Origin: Bacillota bacterium
GTDB taxonomy: Bacteria > Bacillota > Dethiobacteria > Dethiobacterales > Dethiobacteraceae
NCBI GenBank assembly: GCA_012800795.1
Contig: JAAZIQ010000077.1
Coordinates: 1 to 36,061 of the forward strand
Direction of reading: 5' to 3'
Length of the DNA: 36,061 nucleotides
Each line of letters starts with the position of its first letter. Within the stretch, counting starts at the first letter, position 1. Below are positions 18,426 to 28,719 of the stretch, piece by piece. A program made the position numbers and the translations under genes. The notes beneath the pieces were generated by a model that was not told the DNA's origin, searched no databases, and saw nothing but the letters and a program-made list of their open reading frames with translations.

Positions 18426-18610
18426 AAGTCCTTGTATTATTTTTGTTTTTATAATAAGTGGTATACTCCCCAAGCTGTGTCGGGGATAGACCCTTATGAC
18501 ATTAATGAGTTATGAGCTGGAAATAATAGCTGCATTAAAGAAATAAATAAGAAAAAAATAATAAGCAAGATTTTGTAAACGCAGCATAAAATAGCTAATA
18601 AAATTGGTAC
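18426..18610 (+). other. Gene-free stretch before the T-box promoter
   Basis: No coding frame is convincing here. A TGGTATACT extended -10-like sequence lies at 18459-18467 without a well-spaced -35. A TCCCC/GGGGA pairing (about 18467-18486) could form a short hairpin. There is no clear ltaE terminator. The remainder is A/T-rich and I see nothing assignable in it. Confidence 0.4.
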
Positions 18611-18639
18611 TTGACATTTCTTTGTAGCAGTGTTAACCT
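18611..18639 (+). promoter_or_regulatory. Probable promoter of the arginine operon
   Basis: TTGACA at 18611-18616 is a perfect -35. At 17 bases the -10 would be TAACCT (18634-18639), preceded by a TG one base upstream, a weak match. TAGTAT or TATATT near 18655-18663 are alternative -10 candidates for another -35. Either way, transcription would begin just before T-box Stem I. Confidence 0.5.
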
Positions 18640-18665
18640 ATAGCTTAATTAATTTAGTATATTTG

Positions 18666-18916
18666 TGAAGGCAATGATGAGGAGAGTAGGTATACTGGAA
18701 GCTCAGCGAAGCGGGGATGGTGGGAGCCCGCTGTGGAAGGTATACTGAAGCGCACCTCTGAGCCGTGTGCCAAACGGCGTCTGCTTAGTAGGTTACACCG
18801 GGTAAGCCCGTTAACGCTGTCTGTGTCTTGGCACAGGGAAAGTTGGGTCATTTTGGCCAATGAAGGTGGTACCGCGAGATATACCTCTCGTCCTTTAGGG
18901 ATGGAGAGGTTTTTTG
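18666..18916 (+). ncRNA. T-box leader, apparent tRNA-Arg (CGC) specifier
   Basis: The consensus T-box AAGGTGGTACCGCG is at 18863-18876. Stem I is visible: GAGG 18679-18682 with CCTC 18755-18758, then GTATAC 18690-18695 with GTATAC 18740-18745. The specifier loop between them has AGTA (18685-18688) opposite GAA (18747-18749), the loop-E arrangement. After GAA and one G comes CGC (18751-18753), followed by the conserved A. CGC encodes arginine, matching the operon. The distal GCGGG/CCCGC arm with GATGGTGGGAG and a Stem III-like CGGG/CCCG are also present. Uncharged tRNA-Arg would stabilise the antiterminator and allow transcription of argC onward. Confidence 0.95.
18883..18916 (+). terminator. 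T-box regulated terminator
   Basis: ACCTCTC (18883-18889) pairs with GAGAGGT (18904-18910), followed by TTTTT to 18915. It directly follows the T-box sequence, which would compete for pairing in the antiterminator form. Confidence 0.92.
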
Positions 18917-18946
18917 TTTAAGAAAAACTTTAAGGTGGTGTTTGAA

Positions 18947-19966
18947 ATGTTGAAAGTGGCAGTAATAGGTGCAACAGGATATGCAGGTAAAGAGTTGGTA
19001 AGCATTTTGGCTCATCATCCCTATGCACGGCCTTATTACATAAGCAGTGAAAGCTTCAGTGGTCAGCGTTTTGATCAAGTCTACCCGGAATTTCGTTCTG
19101 TTTGCGAGTTGCCGCTGGAAAAGTTTGATTTAAAAAAAGCGGCAGCCTGTGATTTCATTTTTACTGCCCTGCCGCATGGCTTGTCGGTTAAAGAAGTGCC
19201 CAAACTTTTAGATACAGGTAAAAAGATAGTGGATTTTAGCGGTGATTTTCGGTTAAAAGAGCCTTCCTTGTATCCGACCTGGTATGGTTATGAACACAGC
19301 AGTAGGGAAAACTTGGCAGTGAGTGTTTATGGTCTGCCAGAATATAATCGTGAAAAGATTAAAGAGGCAAAATTGATTGCCAATCCCGGCTGCTATCCTA
19401 CCAGTGTTTTACTGGCGCTTAAACCACTGCTGGCCGAGGGCCTGATTGAGACTGAAGATATTATTGTGGATGCCAAGTCCGGTGTTTCCGGTGCCGGCCG
19501 TTCACCTAAACTGGCGTATCATTTTCCGGAGTGTACGGAAAACTTCAAGGCTTATAAGGTAGCAGCTCATCAGCACACCCCGGAAATTGAACAGGAGTTG
19601 AGTAATATAGCCGGCAGGAATATTACTTTACTTTTTATCCCGCATTTAGTGCCCATGATTCGCGGCATACTTTCCACCATTTATGTGCGCAGTGCGGCAA
19701 GAGTAGATGAAGCCACCATTAACGCCGCTTATCAAAAGCATTACGCTGATGAACCCTTTATTCGGTTGTTACCTCAAACAGAACTGCCGGAAACAAAACA
19801 TGTCAGCGGCACCAATTTCTGCGATATAGCTTTTCGACTGGATCCCCGTACAGGGCGGCTAATAGTTGTTTCTGCCATTGACAACCTGGTCAAAGGTGCG
19901 GCAGGCCAGGCTGTGCAAAATATGAATATCATGATGGGTTGGCCCGAAGAAGCGGGTCTTGTGTAG
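18947..19966 (+). CDS. argC: N-acetyl-gamma-glutamyl-phosphate reductase
   Basis: NADPH-dependent reduction of N-acetylglutamyl phosphate to the semialdehyde, third step of arginine synthesis. It has 339 residues: the Rossmann start VAVIGATGYAGKELV (4-18), catalytic Cys149 in ANPGCYPTS, and the later HQHTPEIEQEL segment with the active-site His. I choose ATG 18947 because AAGGTGG lies seven to nine bases upstream; a TTG at 18914 lies inside the terminator T-run. It is the first gene after the T-box leader, and argJ follows after 14 bases. Confidence 0.97.
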   Translation: MLKVAVIGATGYAGKELVSILAHHPYARPYYISSESFSGQRFDQVYPEFRSVCELPLEKFDLKKAAACDFIFTALPHGLSVKEVPKLLDTGKKIVDFSGDFRLKEPSLYPTWYGYEHSSRENLAVSVYGLPEYNREKIKEAKLIANPGCYPTSVLLALKPLLAEGLIETEDIIVDAKSGVSGAGRSPKLAYHFPECTENFKAYKVAAHQHTPEIEQELSNIAGRNITLLFIPHLVPMIRGILSTIYVRSAARVDEATINAAYQKHYADEPFIRLLPQTELPETKHVSGTNFCDIAFRLDPRTGRLIVVSAIDNLVKGAAGQAVQNMNIMMGWPEEAGLV

Positions 19967-19980
19967 GAGGAAAAGTAGCG

Positions 19981-21189
19981 ATGAAATTTCGTAAAGTTGA
20001 AGGGGGAGTAACGGCTGCTAAGGGTTTTTGGGCGGCAGCTACTGCCAGCGGGATAAAAAAACAGGCTGAGAAAGATTTGGCGCTGATTTATTCCCAAGTT
20101 CCAGCGGCAGCCGCTGGAATGTTTACCCAGAATCGTTTTCAGGCTGCACCCGTTACTATCAGCCGTAAGCATTTGGCTGACGGCAGAGCACAAGCTATTA
20201 TTGTCAATAGCGGCAATGCCAATGCCTGTACCGGAGAACAAGGTCTTAAAGATGCACAAAAAATGACAGAATTGACGGGCAAACTACTGGGACTTTTACC
20301 GCATGATGTGTTGGTAGCTTCAACCGGTGTGATTGGTCAGTTCCTGCCCATGACAAAGTTAGAAAGAGGTATTCGGGCCATAGTAGGGCAGCTTAAAGCT
20401 GACGGCGGGCCGCTGGCAGCCGAAGCCATTTTGACAACAGACCTTGTATCTAAGATTACTGCTTACGCGCTGGAAATTGGAGGGCAAACGGTTACCGTGG
20501 GAGGCATTGCTAAAGGGTCCGGTATGATTCATCCCAATATGGCTACGATGTTGGCCTTTATTACCACTGATTGCGCCATTACTCCTTCTCTGCTACAGAA
20601 GGCTTTACAGTATACGGTTGATCGTTCTTATAATTTAATTACCGTTGATGGTGATACGAGTACCAATGATTCAGTAATGGTTTTAGCCAATGGAATGGCC
20701 GGCAACCCAATAATTGAAGAAGAAAATGAAGATTATCATCGTTTTCTGATGCTGCTGCAGCGGGTTAATAGTGAACTGGCGCAAAAAATTGTACGCGATG
20801 GTGAAGGGGCAACCAAATTTATAGAAGTTACTGTAAAAAATGCTGCTACTGAACTTGACGCGAAAAAATTGGCACGGGGTATTCTGACTTCCAATCTGGT
20901 AAAAACGGCTTTTTTTGGTGAAGATGCCAACTGGGGCCGCATTGTAGCGGCCATGGGGCAGACAGAGGTAGAACTTTATCCGGAGCGGGTGGATATTTAC
21001 TTAGGAAATTTACCAGTAATGCAGGCCGGCCAGGGCCTTGATTTTGCTGAAGAAGAGGCAAAGGAAATATTAAAGCAGAAGGACATTCGGATTATCATAG
21101 ATTTACACATGGGTAATGCAAAGGTTACAGCCTGGGGCACCGATTTAAGCTATGAATATGTAAAAATTAATGCCAGCTATCGCAGCTAG
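19981..21189 (+). CDS. argJ: Glutamate N-acetyltransferase / ornithine acetyltransferase
   Basis: Moves the acetyl group from acetylornithine back to glutamate, making the pathway cyclic. It has 402 residues. The self-cleavage site is in HPNMATMLAF, between Ala188 and Thr189, with Thr189 becoming the nucleophile; KGSGMI just before is the conserved lead-in. NSGNANACTG (76-85) is also typical. TAGGAGG supports ATG 19981; longer in-frame starts would overlap argC. Whether it also uses acetyl-CoA (bifunctional type) cannot be read from sequence. No argA or argE is in the window, consistent with a recycling pathway. Confidence 0.97.
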   Translation: MKFRKVEGGVTAAKGFWAAATASGIKKQAEKDLALIYSQVPAAAAGMFTQNRFQAAPVTISRKHLADGRAQAIIVNSGNANACTGEQGLKDAQKMTELTGKLLGLLPHDVLVASTGVIGQFLPMTKLERGIRAIVGQLKADGGPLAAEAILTTDLVSKITAYALEIGGQTVTVGGIAKGSGMIHPNMATMLAFITTDCAITPSLLQKALQYTVDRSYNLITVDGDTSTNDSVMVLANGMAGNPIIEEENEDYHRFLMLLQRVNSELAQKIVRDGEGATKFIEVTVKNAATELDAKKLARGILTSNLVKTAFFGEDANWGRIVAAMGQTEVELYPERVDIYLGNLPVMQAGQGLDFAEEEAKEILKQKDIRIIIDLHMGNAKVTAWGTDLSYEYVKINASYRS

Positions 21190-21197
21190 AAGCTGCG
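21181..21197 (+). repeat. Perfect inverted repeat across the argJ stop codon
   Basis: CGCAGCT (21181-21187) and AGCTGCG (21191-21197) form a seven-pair stem with a three-base loop that contains part of the argJ TAG. There is no T-run, so it is not a terminator. It may affect mRNA processing or translation between argJ and argB. Confidence 0.45.
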
Positions 21198-21216
21198 AAA
21201 AAAGGGAGGTGTAAAT

Positions 21217-22110
21217 ATGGTTAATGAGATGAAGAAGTTAATTGAGAAAGCGGGTGTTTTAATTGAAGCCTTGCCCTATATACGTACTTTTGTGAACAAA
21301 ACTTTTGTTATAAAGTATGGCGGTCAGGCCATGATTTCCGATGAATTAAAAAAATCAGTCATGATGGATATTATTCTTTTAAAATTCATTGGCATTAACC
21401 CAATTCTGGTGCATGGCGGAGGCTCAGAGGTAACGCGGATGTTGCAGCGCTTGGGAAAAGAAGCTGTTTTTGTTAATGGCTTACGTGTAACAGACGCCGA
21501 AACCGTGGAAGTAGCGGAAATGGTGCTTACAGGCAAGGTAAATAAGGAAATTGTCAGTCTTATAAATCAATTTGGCGGTAAGGCAGTGGGTCTTTCCGGT
21601 AAAGATTCAAATTTATTGGTGGCTCGCCGCCGTGGCCCTGAACGGATGAACGGCAGCTCGGAAACGGTTGATCTGGGTTTTGTAGGCGACATCATAAAAG
21701 TTAATCCTGATGTTTTATATACTTTGAGCCGTGAGGGTTATATCCCTGTAATTTCTTCCATTGCTGTCGGCCTGGAAGGGGAAAGTTTAAATGTTAACGC
21801 TGATCATGTTGCCGGAGAACTGGCGGCAGCACTGCAGGCGGAGAAATTAATTATCTTAACGGATGTGGAGGGAATTTTTGCCAATGCACAAAAGCCGGAT
21901 TCGCTTATTTCAGCTTTGCCGCGGGCGAAAGCACTGGAAATGATCGAAGAAGGAAAAATCAATAAAGGAATGATCCCAAAAGTTGAGGCCTGCCTACGTG
22001 CGCTGGAGCATGAAGTGAGCCGTACCCACATCATTGATGGCAGAGTTCCCCATTCTTTACTGCTGGAGATTTTTACTGATCACGGCATTGGCACCATGGT
22101 AACTAGTTAG
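21217..22110 (+). CDS. argB: Acetylglutamate kinase
   Basis: Phosphorylates N-acetylglutamate with ATP. The 297 residues show the amino-acid kinase fold: KYGGQAM (33-39) with Lys33, VHGGGSEV (65-72), and a late ATP-site segment NKGMIPKVEACLRAL. About 28 residues precede the first strand (KLIEKAGVLIEALPYIRTF), the N-terminal helix known from arginine-inhibited hexameric kinases such as those of Pseudomonas and Thermotoga, and absent in the shorter E. coli enzyme. Feedback inhibition by arginine is therefore likely. GGGAGGTG precedes ATG 21217. Confidence 0.97.
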   Translation: MVNEMKKLIEKAGVLIEALPYIRTFVNKTFVIKYGGQAMISDELKKSVMMDIILLKFIGINPILVHGGGSEVTRMLQRLGKEAVFVNGLRVTDAETVEVAEMVLTGKVNKEIVSLINQFGGKAVGLSGKDSNLLVARRRGPERMNGSSETVDLGFVGDIIKVNPDVLYTLSREGYIPVISSIAVGLEGESLNVNADHVAGELAAALQAEKLIILTDVEGIFANAQKPDSLISALPRAKALEMIEEGKINKGMIPKVEACLRALEHEVSRTHIIDGRVPHSLLLEIFTDHGIGTMVTS

Positions 22111-22121
22111 GAGGGAGAGTT

Positions 22122-23306
22122 TTGGACTTAAAAAGCTTGGACCGTTTGCATATTATCAATACCTATAACCGGCAGCCGGAAACTACTCTACTGCTGAAAA
22201 GGGGGCAGGGCGTTTATGTCTGGGATGAGCAAGATAAACGCTATCTTGATTTTGTTTGCGGTTTAGCCGTAAATAATTTGGGACATTGTCATCCACAAAT
22301 TGTCAGTGCCATTTGTCAGCAGGCACAACAACTAATGCATACTTCAAATCTGTATTATACGGAGCCGCAAATCCGCCTTGCAGAGCGGCTTGTAAAAAAT
22401 TCTTGTGCCGAGAAAGTTTTCTTTTGCAACAGTGGAGCCGAGGCTAATGAGGCAGCCATAAAATTAGCACGTAAATACGGTAAACAAAAAAAAGGTGAAG
22501 CCTTTGAAATTATTACTGCCCACAGATCTTTTCACGGCCGTACTTTAGCCACGGTTACGGCAACCGGCCAGCCTAAATACCATAAAGGGTTTGAACCCAT
22601 GCTGCCTGGTTTCCGCTATGCCGAGTTTAATAATTTGCAGTCATTTGCAGACCAAATCAATGATAAAACATGCGCCATTTTGGTGGAACCCGTTCAGGGT
22701 GAAGGGGGCGTCTATCCTGCCACAGCAGAATTTCTGCAGGGCCTGCGGCATTTATGCGATGAGTATGATTTACTTTTGATTTTTGATGAGGTGCAGTGCG
22801 GCATGGGTAGGACAGGTAAGATTTTTGCTTACGAGCATTATGGCGTAGAACCAGATGTTTTTACTTTAGCGAAAGCTTTGGGTGGAGGTCTGCCCATTGG
22901 TGCTATGTGCGTCAAAGCTAAGGCGGCGGAAATACTGGCTCCGGGCGAACATGCTTCAACCTTTGGCGGAAATCCTGTTGTTTGTGCCGCAGCCAATACG
23001 GTACTGGATATTTTACTGGCAGATGGTTTTCTTGAACAGGTAAAGTATTTGGGAGATTATTTCCAACAAAAACTGGCGCAATTGTCATCTCCCCGGATTG
23101 TTTCCATCAGAGGACTCGGTTTAATGATAGGGTTAGAAATTAATGGCGACGGAGCAAAAGTTGTGTCATTGTGTCAGGAACAGGGGCTTTTAGTAAATTG
23201 TATTGGAGGGAAAACTTTACGCTTTCTGCCACCGCTAATTGCCACAGAAGCTGATTTTGATGCAGCTGCGGAAATACTACAAAAAGTATTTACAGCATTT
23301 GATTAG
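22122..23306 (+). CDS. argD: Acetylornithine aminotransferase
   Basis: Class III PLP aminotransferase converting N-acetylglutamate semialdehyde to N-acetylornithine with glutamate as donor. It has 394 residues: [16 protein letters not shown] (103-118), [13 protein letters not shown] (137-149), [14 protein letters not shown] (219-232) and Schiff-base Lys251 in [13 protein letters not shown]. Compact length and the lack of an N-terminal extension separate it from the PatA-like paralogue at 6388. The start is TTG at 22122, with AGGAGGGAG upstream; argB ends 11 bases before. Position inside the arg operon supports the assignment. Such enzymes can also serve lysine synthesis. Confidence 0.96.
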   Translation: MDLKSLDRLHIINTYNRQPETTLLLKRGQGVYVWDEQDKRYLDFVCGLAVNNLGHCHPQIVSAICQQAQQLMHTSNLYYTEPQIRLAERLVKNSCAEKVFFCNSGAEANEAAIKLARKYGKQKKGEAFEIITAHRSFHGRTLATVTATGQPKYHKGFEPMLPGFRYAEFNNLQSFADQINDKTCAILVEPVQGEGGVYPATAEFLQGLRHLCDEYDLLLIFDEVQCGMGRTGKIFAYEHYGVEPDVFTLAKALGGGLPIGAMCVKAKAAEILAPGEHASTFGGNPVVCAAANTVLDILLADGFLEQVKYLGDYFQQKLAQLSSPRIVSIRGLGLMIGLEINGDGAKVVSLCQEQGLLVNCIGGKTLRFLPPLIATEADFDAAAEILQKVFTAFD

Positions 23307-23320
23307 AAGGAGGCGCGAAA

Positions 23321-26300
23321 GTGCCGAAAGCAGAGGGATTGCAAAAAGTTTTAGTCATTGGTTCCGGTCCTATTGTAATCGGGCAGGCAGCTGAATTTGA
23401 TTATGCCGGTACACAAGCCTGTAAAGCGCTGCATGAAGAAGGCTGCGAAGTAGTACTGGTTAACAGCAATCCGGCCACCATTATGACTGACCCGGAGATT
23501 GCAGAGCGCGTCTACCTGGAACCCCTTACTGTGGACTTTTTAGCAAAAATTATTGCCAGGGAACGCCCTGACGGCCTACTACCCACATTGGGTGGGCAGA
23601 TAGCTTTAAATTTAGCAAAAGAACTGGCTGAAAAAGGTGTGCTGGCAAAATATAATGTTCGCCTTTTAGGAACACCATTAGCTGCGATTAAGCGTGCCGA
23701 GGATCGGGAGCTTTTTAAGGAAATGATGCTGGCAATAGGTGAACCTGTTCCTCCCAGTGCCATCGTTTCTTCAGTTGATGAAGCATTATCTTTTGCCGCA
23801 CAGGTTGGCTATCCTCTGATTGTTCGTCCTGCCTATACCCTAGGCGGTTCCGGCGGCGGTTTTGCCACAGATGACCAATCATTAAGGGATGTAGTTGCAA
23901 GAGGTTTAAAATACAGTTTGATTAAGCAGGTTTTGCTGGAAACCAGTGTGGCGGGTTGGAAGGAAATTGAATTTGAAGTAATGAGGGATGCTTTAGATAA
24001 TTGCGTTACCATATGCTCCATGGAAAATTTTGACCCGGTAGGCGTGCATACAGGGGATTCTATCGTATTTGCACCGGCCCAAACTTTATCTGCGGCAGAA
24101 TATCAACTGCTGCAGGCGGCAGCATTGAAAATAATCAGTGCGCTGGAGATAGAGGGTGGCTGCAATGTCCAATTTGCTCTGCACCCCCACGGCAAAGAAT
24201 ATTTTGTAATAGAGGTTAATCCTCGCGTCAGCCGTTCCAGCGCTTTAGCCTCCAAAGCCACAGGCTATCCCATCGCTAAAGTGGCGACAAAAATAGCCAT
24301 TGGTTTGCATCTGCACGAGATATTTAATAATGTCGGTAAAACCCCGGCTTGTATGGAGCCGAGTATAAATCATGTAGTAACAAAGATTCCCCGCTGGCCT
24401 TTTGATAAGTTTCATGTGGCCGATAGGCGTTTGGGAACGCAAATGAAAGCTACAGGCGAAGTGATGGCCATTGGATACACCATAGAAGAATCTTTACTTA
24501 AAGCGGTTCGCTCGCTGGAGATTGGCCAAAGCGGCCTACGCATGCCTGCACTTGCACAAATCAGTGAACATAGTTTGCTGGAAGAGTTAAAAAAGCCAAC
24601 TGATGAACGTCTTTTTATCTTGGCAGAAGTATTGCGCCGTGGCCTGTCAGTGGAATATATAGCAAGTATTACCGGCATTGCTCCATTTTTTATTAAGAAA
24701 ATTAAAAATATCACGGATGCTGAAAAAAAACTGCAAACCTTATCACTTGCGCAATTAACAGCAGAGCAGTTACGCCACTATAAACAATTAGGCTTTGCCG
24801 ATAGTGAAATTGCTGCCTGTATGGGCGTAGCAGCGGAGGAAATTGGGGCAAAACGTCGGGAGTTTGAACTTTTTCCGGCATTTAAAACCGTTGAAAGTTA
24901 TGCAGATCGTTTTTCACCCTATTATTTTTCAACTTATAACCGAAAAGGAAAATTAGCAGACGATAAACAGGAGAAAATACTTGTTCTTGGTGCAGGTCCC
25001 ATTCGCATTGGGCAGGGAATAGAGTTTGATTATTGTTCTGTTCACAGTGTCTGGGCCATCAAAAAAACCGGACGCCAGGCCATTATCATCAATAATAATC
25101 CGGAGACAGTGTCTACTGATTTTGATTGTGCCGATAAACTTTATTTTGAGCCCCTTACGGTAGAAGATGTGCTGGCGGTGGTGGCAAGGGAGCAGCCTGA
25201 AGGAGTAGTTGTTCAATTTGGCGGCCAGACAGCTATAAATTTGGCAGGCGCACTGGCAAAAGCAGGAGTAAAAATTCTAGGCACATCCGTAGAGGCCATT
25301 GATCTAGCTGAAGATCGAGAGAAATTTAATAAGCTGCTACTGCTTTTAGGAATACCGCAGCCGGATGGGGTGGCCGTTTCTTCCCGGCATGAAGCGCTTG
25401 GTGTTGCCAACCGTCTGGGTTTTCCGCTCTTGGTTCGCCCTTCCTATGTGATTGGCGGGCGGGCCATGCAAATTGTACACAATGAAGAACAGCTTTTTAC
25501 TTATTTGAAGCTGGCAGCCAATATATCACAAGAACATCCCGTTTTAATTGATCGCTACTTATTGGGTACAGAAGTAGAAGTGGATGCAGTCTGTGACGGT
25601 ACCACTGTGCTGATTCCCGGAATTTTTGAGCATATTGAACGTGCTGGTGTCCATTCAGGAGATTCCATGGCTGTTTTCCCGCCCCAATCCCTTTCAGAGC
25701 AAATAATAGCAACTATTACAGAATATACAGTGCGTATTGCTTTAGCTTTAGGTATACGCGGTTTAGTTAATATCCAATATGTAGTCTGGCAGGACAGGGT
25801 ATATGTGCTGGAGGTTAACCCGCGGGCCAGCCGCACCGTTCCTATTATCAGCAAAGTGACGGGAATACCTTTGGTGTCCCTGGCAACACGGATTATGCTG
25901 GGGGAAACTTTAAGTGACATGGGATACGGACATGGTTTGGCGACGCCTCCACCCTATGTAACAGTTAAAGCTCCTGTATTTTCCTTTGCCAAACTGCAGC
26001 AGGTAGATATTTCCTTGGGGCCGGAAATGAAATCCACAGGTGAAGTATTGGGTATTGATGATGAATTTGCAGATGCATTATACAAAACTATGCTGGCCAG
26101 CGATTTTTCTTTCCCGACAGAAGGAAGAATCCTTGCCAGTGTGGCCGACAAAGATAAAAAGGAACTGATTAGTGTACTTTTACAGGCCTATGATGCCGGC
26201 TTTAAAATTTATGCTACTTCCGGTACGGCACAGGCGCTGCGCATGGCGGGAGCAGCCAACATTGAAATTGTCAATAAAGTGGGGGAGGGTCTGCCCAATG

Positions 26301-26539
26301 TGCTTGATTTAATTCGTACAGGGCAAGTTGATTTTGTTGTCAACACACCCACCTATGGTAAAAATATAACCACCACAGGATATCAGGTGCGGCGAACATG
26401 TGTGGAATATAACGTGCCCTGTTTAACGGCAGTTGATACAACTACAGCCTTTTTTAAAATTTTACTGCGTAAAGCCACAGGGCATCTGCATCCGAAGGTC
26501 ATTTCCTTGCAGGAATATTTACAAAAACAGCGGCGATAA
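23321..26539 (+). CDS. carB: Carbamoyl-phosphate synthase large subunit
   Basis: Makes carbamoyl phosphate from bicarbonate, ammonia and two ATP. The 1072 residues show both ATP-grasp halves: [19 protein letters not shown] (15-33) opens the carboxyphosphate domain, with [12 protein letters not shown] near 170 and [20 protein letters not shown] near 300. The second half opens with [20 protein letters not shown] near 560, with [11 protein letters not shown] near 830. The C-terminal allosteric MGS-like domain starts near 936 and has ATSGTA and TPTYGKN. Start GTG 23321 follows AAGGAGGC. The small glutaminase subunit CarA, usually adjacent, is absent from the window. Place in the operon shows a role in citrulline formation. 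Confidence 0.96.
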   Translation: MPKAEGLQKVLVIGSGPIVIGQAAEFDYAGTQACKALHEEGCEVVLVNSNPATIMTDPEIAERVYLEPLTVDFLAKIIARERPDGLLPTLGGQIALNLAKELAEKGVLAKYNVRLLGTPLAAIKRAEDRELFKEMMLAIGEPVPPSAIVSSVDEALSFAAQVGYPLIVRPAYTLGGSGGGFATDDQSLRDVVARGLKYSLIKQVLLETSVAGWKEIEFEVMRDALDNCVTICSMENFDPVGVHTGDSIVFAPAQTLSAAEYQLLQAAALKIISALEIEGGCNVQFALHPHGKEYFVIEVNPRVSRSSALASKATGYPIAKVATKIAIGLHLHEIFNNVGKTPACMEPSINHVVTKIPRWPFDKFHVADRRLGTQMKATGEVMAIGYTIEESLLKAVRSLEIGQSGLRMPALAQISEHSLLEELKKPTDERLFILAEVLRRGLSVEYIASITGIAPFFIKKIKNITDAEKKLQTLSLAQLTAEQLRHYKQLGFADSEIAACMGVAAEEIGAKRREFELFPAFKTVESYADRFSPYYFSTYNRKGKLADDKQEKILVLGAGPIRIGQGIEFDYCSVHSVWAIKKTGRQAIIINNNPETVSTDFDCADKLYFEPLTVEDVLAVVAREQPEGVVVQFGGQTAINLAGALAKAGVKILGTSVEAIDLAEDREKFNKLLLLLGIPQPDGVAVSSRHEALGVANRLGFPLLVRPSYVIGGRAMQIVHNEEQLFTYLKLAANISQEHPVLIDRYLLGTEVEVDAVCDGTTVLIPGIFEHIERAGVHSGDSMAVFPPQSLSEQIIATITEYTVRIALALGIRGLVNIQYVVWQDRVYVLEVNPRASRTVPIISKVTGIPLVSLATRIMLGETLSDMGYGHGLATPPPYVTVKAPVFSFAKLQQVDISLGPEMKSTGEVLGIDDEFADALYKTMLASDFSFPTEGRILASVADKDKKELISVLLQAYDAGFKIYATSGTAQALRMAGAANIEIVNKVGEGLPNVLDLIRTGQVDFVVNTPTYGKNITTTGYQVRRTCVEYNVPCLTAVDTTTAFFKILLRKATGHLHPKVISLQEYLQKQRR

Positions 26540-26559
26540 AGAAAGGGAGAGAGAGGAAA

Positions 26560-27489
26560 ATGGGCGGATTAAGGGGCAGGGATTTTTTAACGGTTAATGA
26601 TTTTACCCAGGCTGAACTCCAGGAGTTACTTGATTTTGCCCTTTTGCTCAAAAAAGATTGGCAGGAAGGGAAACCTCAGCTTCTTTTGCCGGGGAAAACG
26701 CTGGGCATGATTTTTCAGAAGGCTTCTACGCGAACTCGTGTTTCCTTTGAAGTAGGAATGGTGCATTTGGGTGGTTATGCACTTTTTTTAAATGCTAGTG
26801 ACTTGCAAATAGGACGCGGCGAAAGCATTAGAGATACAGCGCGTGTTCTTTCCCGCTACTTAGATGGACTTATGATCCGTACTTTTGCTCACGCCGATGC
26901 TCTGGAATTGGCAGAGCATGCCGATATCCCCATTATCAACGGACTGACTGATTTACTCCACCCCTGTCAAGCCATGGCAGATTTACTGACAATTTGGGAA
27001 CATAAAGGGAGACTGCAGGGCTTAAAATTGGCGTATGTCGGTGATGGCAATAATGTGGCCCATTCTCTGCTTTTAGCCTGCAGTAAAATGGGAATGCATG
27101 TGGCGGTTGCCAGTCCACGGAATTATCAGCCCCAGGCAGAGATTGTGACGCAAGCTCTGGAAAATGCAAAAGTTCATGGCAGCACTGTTTTAGTTACTAC
27201 TAATCCCAAAGCTGCTGTCGAAGATGCCGATATAATCTATACTGATGTCTGGGTGAGTATGGGGCAGGAAGAGGAAAGAGAAAAGCGCTTGGAAATATTT
27301 AAGCCATATCAGGTAAATGCAGATTTAGTGGCAGAGGCGGCAAAAGATGCTGTTATTATGCATTGTCTGCCGGCGCATCGCGGTGAAGAAGTAACGGAAG
27401 ATGTGCTGGAAGGACCGCAGTCGGTTGTTTTTGCCCAGGCGGAGAACCGTTTGCATATGCAAAAAGCAATTTTGGCTAAATTATTATAA
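26560..27489 (+). CDS. argF: Ornithine carbamoyltransferase
   Basis: Joins carbamoyl phosphate and ornithine to give citrulline. The 309 residues carry the carbamoyl-phosphate loop STRTR (56-60), HPCQAMADLLT (134-144), DVWVSMGQEEE near 228-238 for ornithine, and HCLPAHRGEEV near 268-278 with the catalytic Cys. These separate it from aspartate carbamoyltransferase. GAAAGGGAGAGAGG precedes the ATG. It follows carB by 20 bases, so the producer and consumer of carbamoyl phosphate are co-expressed. Confidence 0.97.
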   Translation: MGGLRGRDFLTVNDFTQAELQELLDFALLLKKDWQEGKPQLLLPGKTLGMIFQKASTRTRVSFEVGMVHLGGYALFLNASDLQIGRGESIRDTARVLSRYLDGLMIRTFAHADALELAEHADIPIINGLTDLLHPCQAMADLLTIWEHKGRLQGLKLAYVGDGNNVAHSLLLACSKMGMHVAVASPRNYQPQAEIVTQALENAKVHGSTVLVTTNPKAAVEDADIIYTDVWVSMGQEEEREKRLEIFKPYQVNADLVAEAAKDAVIMHCLPAHRGEEVTEDVLEGPQSVVFAQAENRLHMQKAILAKLL

Positions 27490-27511
27490 TAACTGAAAGG
27501 GAGGAATGGCT

Positions 27512-28714
27512 ATGAAAAAGATAGTATTGGCTTACTCTGGCGGTTTGGATACATCAATCATTATAAAGTGGCTTAAAGAAACTTATCATGCCGAAGTTAT
27601 TGCCATGGCAGCCGATGTGGGGCAGGGCGAGGAATTGGCGCCGCTGGAGGAAAAAGCACTGCAGTCAGGTGCCAGCAAAATATATATTGAAGACCTACGT
27701 GATGAATTTATGAGCGACTTTATTTTTCCCCTCTTGAAATCAGGTGCGTTGTATGAGCAAAAATATTTGTTGGGCAGTGCTATTGCCCGTCCGGTTATTG
27801 CGAAGCGTTTGGTGGAGGTGGCGTTAAAAGAGGGGGCTGAGGCTGTAGCGCATGGTGCCACAGGAAAAGGTAACGACCAGGTGCGTTTTGAATTAACAAT
27901 TAAAGCTTTAGCCCCGCAGTTAAAGATTATTGCTCCCTGGCGCCTTTGGAATATCAGATCGCGCGAGGATGCCATAGATTACGCGGCAAAGCACGGCATT
28001 CCGGTCCCGGTGACAAAAGATAAGCCCTACAGTATGGACCGCAATCTTTGGCACATCAGTTATGAAGGCGGCATTTTGGAGGATCCTAATGTGGAACCCG
28101 AAAAAGATATGTTTCTGCTAACAACGGATCCGGCTGAAGCGCCGGATACTCCGGAGTATGTGGAAATTGGCTTTAAAGAAGGTGTACCGGTTAGTGTTAA
28201 CGGTGAAAATCTTGATCCGGTAGCTTTGCTGATTACTTTAAACAACATCGCAGGACGCCATGGTGTAGGAAGGGTCGATATGGTGGAAAATCGTTTAGTG
28301 GGCATGAAATCACGTGGTATTTACGAAACACCGGGCGGCACGCTGCTTTATTATGCGCACCGTGAGCTTGAAGCACTGACTTTGGATCGTGAAACTGCCC
28401 ATTTTAAAGAAATGGCAGCCGTTAAATACGGCGAACTGGTTTATTACGGTCTTTGGTATACGCCGCTGAGAGAGGCTTTGGATGCCTTTTTTGACTGTAC
28501 ACAGCGCAATGTAACCGGAACAGTGCGGTTAAAACTATATAAAGGCAATGTAATGGTGGCCGGCCGCTCATCAGACTACTCCCTCTACCGGGAAGACTTG
28601 GCTACTTTTGAAGCCGATGACATATATAACCAGCGGGATGCAGAAGGTTTTATCAATCTGTTTGGACTACCCCTAAAAGTGCAGGGGTTGATGAAGAAAG
28701 AGTATAAGGAGTAG
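27512..28714 (+). CDS. argG: Argininosuccinate synthase
   Basis: ATP-dependent condensation of citrulline with aspartate. The 400 residues open with the PP-loop [12 protein letters not shown] (4-15), followed by [13 protein letters not shown] (about 112-124), the conserved ATP and citrulline site segment. ATG 27512 is eight bases after AAAGGGAGG; the ATG at 27506 is only two bases from it and would add two residues. Typical full length with no breaks. The next start is five bases after the stop. Confidence 0.97.
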   Translation: MKKIVLAYSGGLDTSIIIKWLKETYHAEVIAMAADVGQGEELAPLEEKALQSGASKIYIEDLRDEFMSDFIFPLLKSGALYEQKYLLGSAIARPVIAKRLVEVALKEGAEAVAHGATGKGNDQVRFELTIKALAPQLKIIAPWRLWNIRSREDAIDYAAKHGIPVPVTKDKPYSMDRNLWHISYEGGILEDPNVEPEKDMFLLTTDPAEAPDTPEYVEIGFKEGVPVSVNGENLDPVALLITLNNIAGRHGVGRVDMVENRLVGMKSRGIYETPGGTLLYYAHRELEALTLDRETAHFKEMAAVKYGELVYYGLWYTPLREALDAFFDCTQRNVTGTVRLKLYKGNVMVAGRSSDYSLYREDLATFEADDIYNQRDAEGFINLFGLPLKVQGLMKKEYKE

Positions 28715-28719
28715 ATCTC

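Noticed and set aside
18733-18921. Short open frames on both strands within the arginine leader
   Set aside because: They overlap T-box stems and the terminator and lack ribosome sites; the RNA structure explains the sequence.
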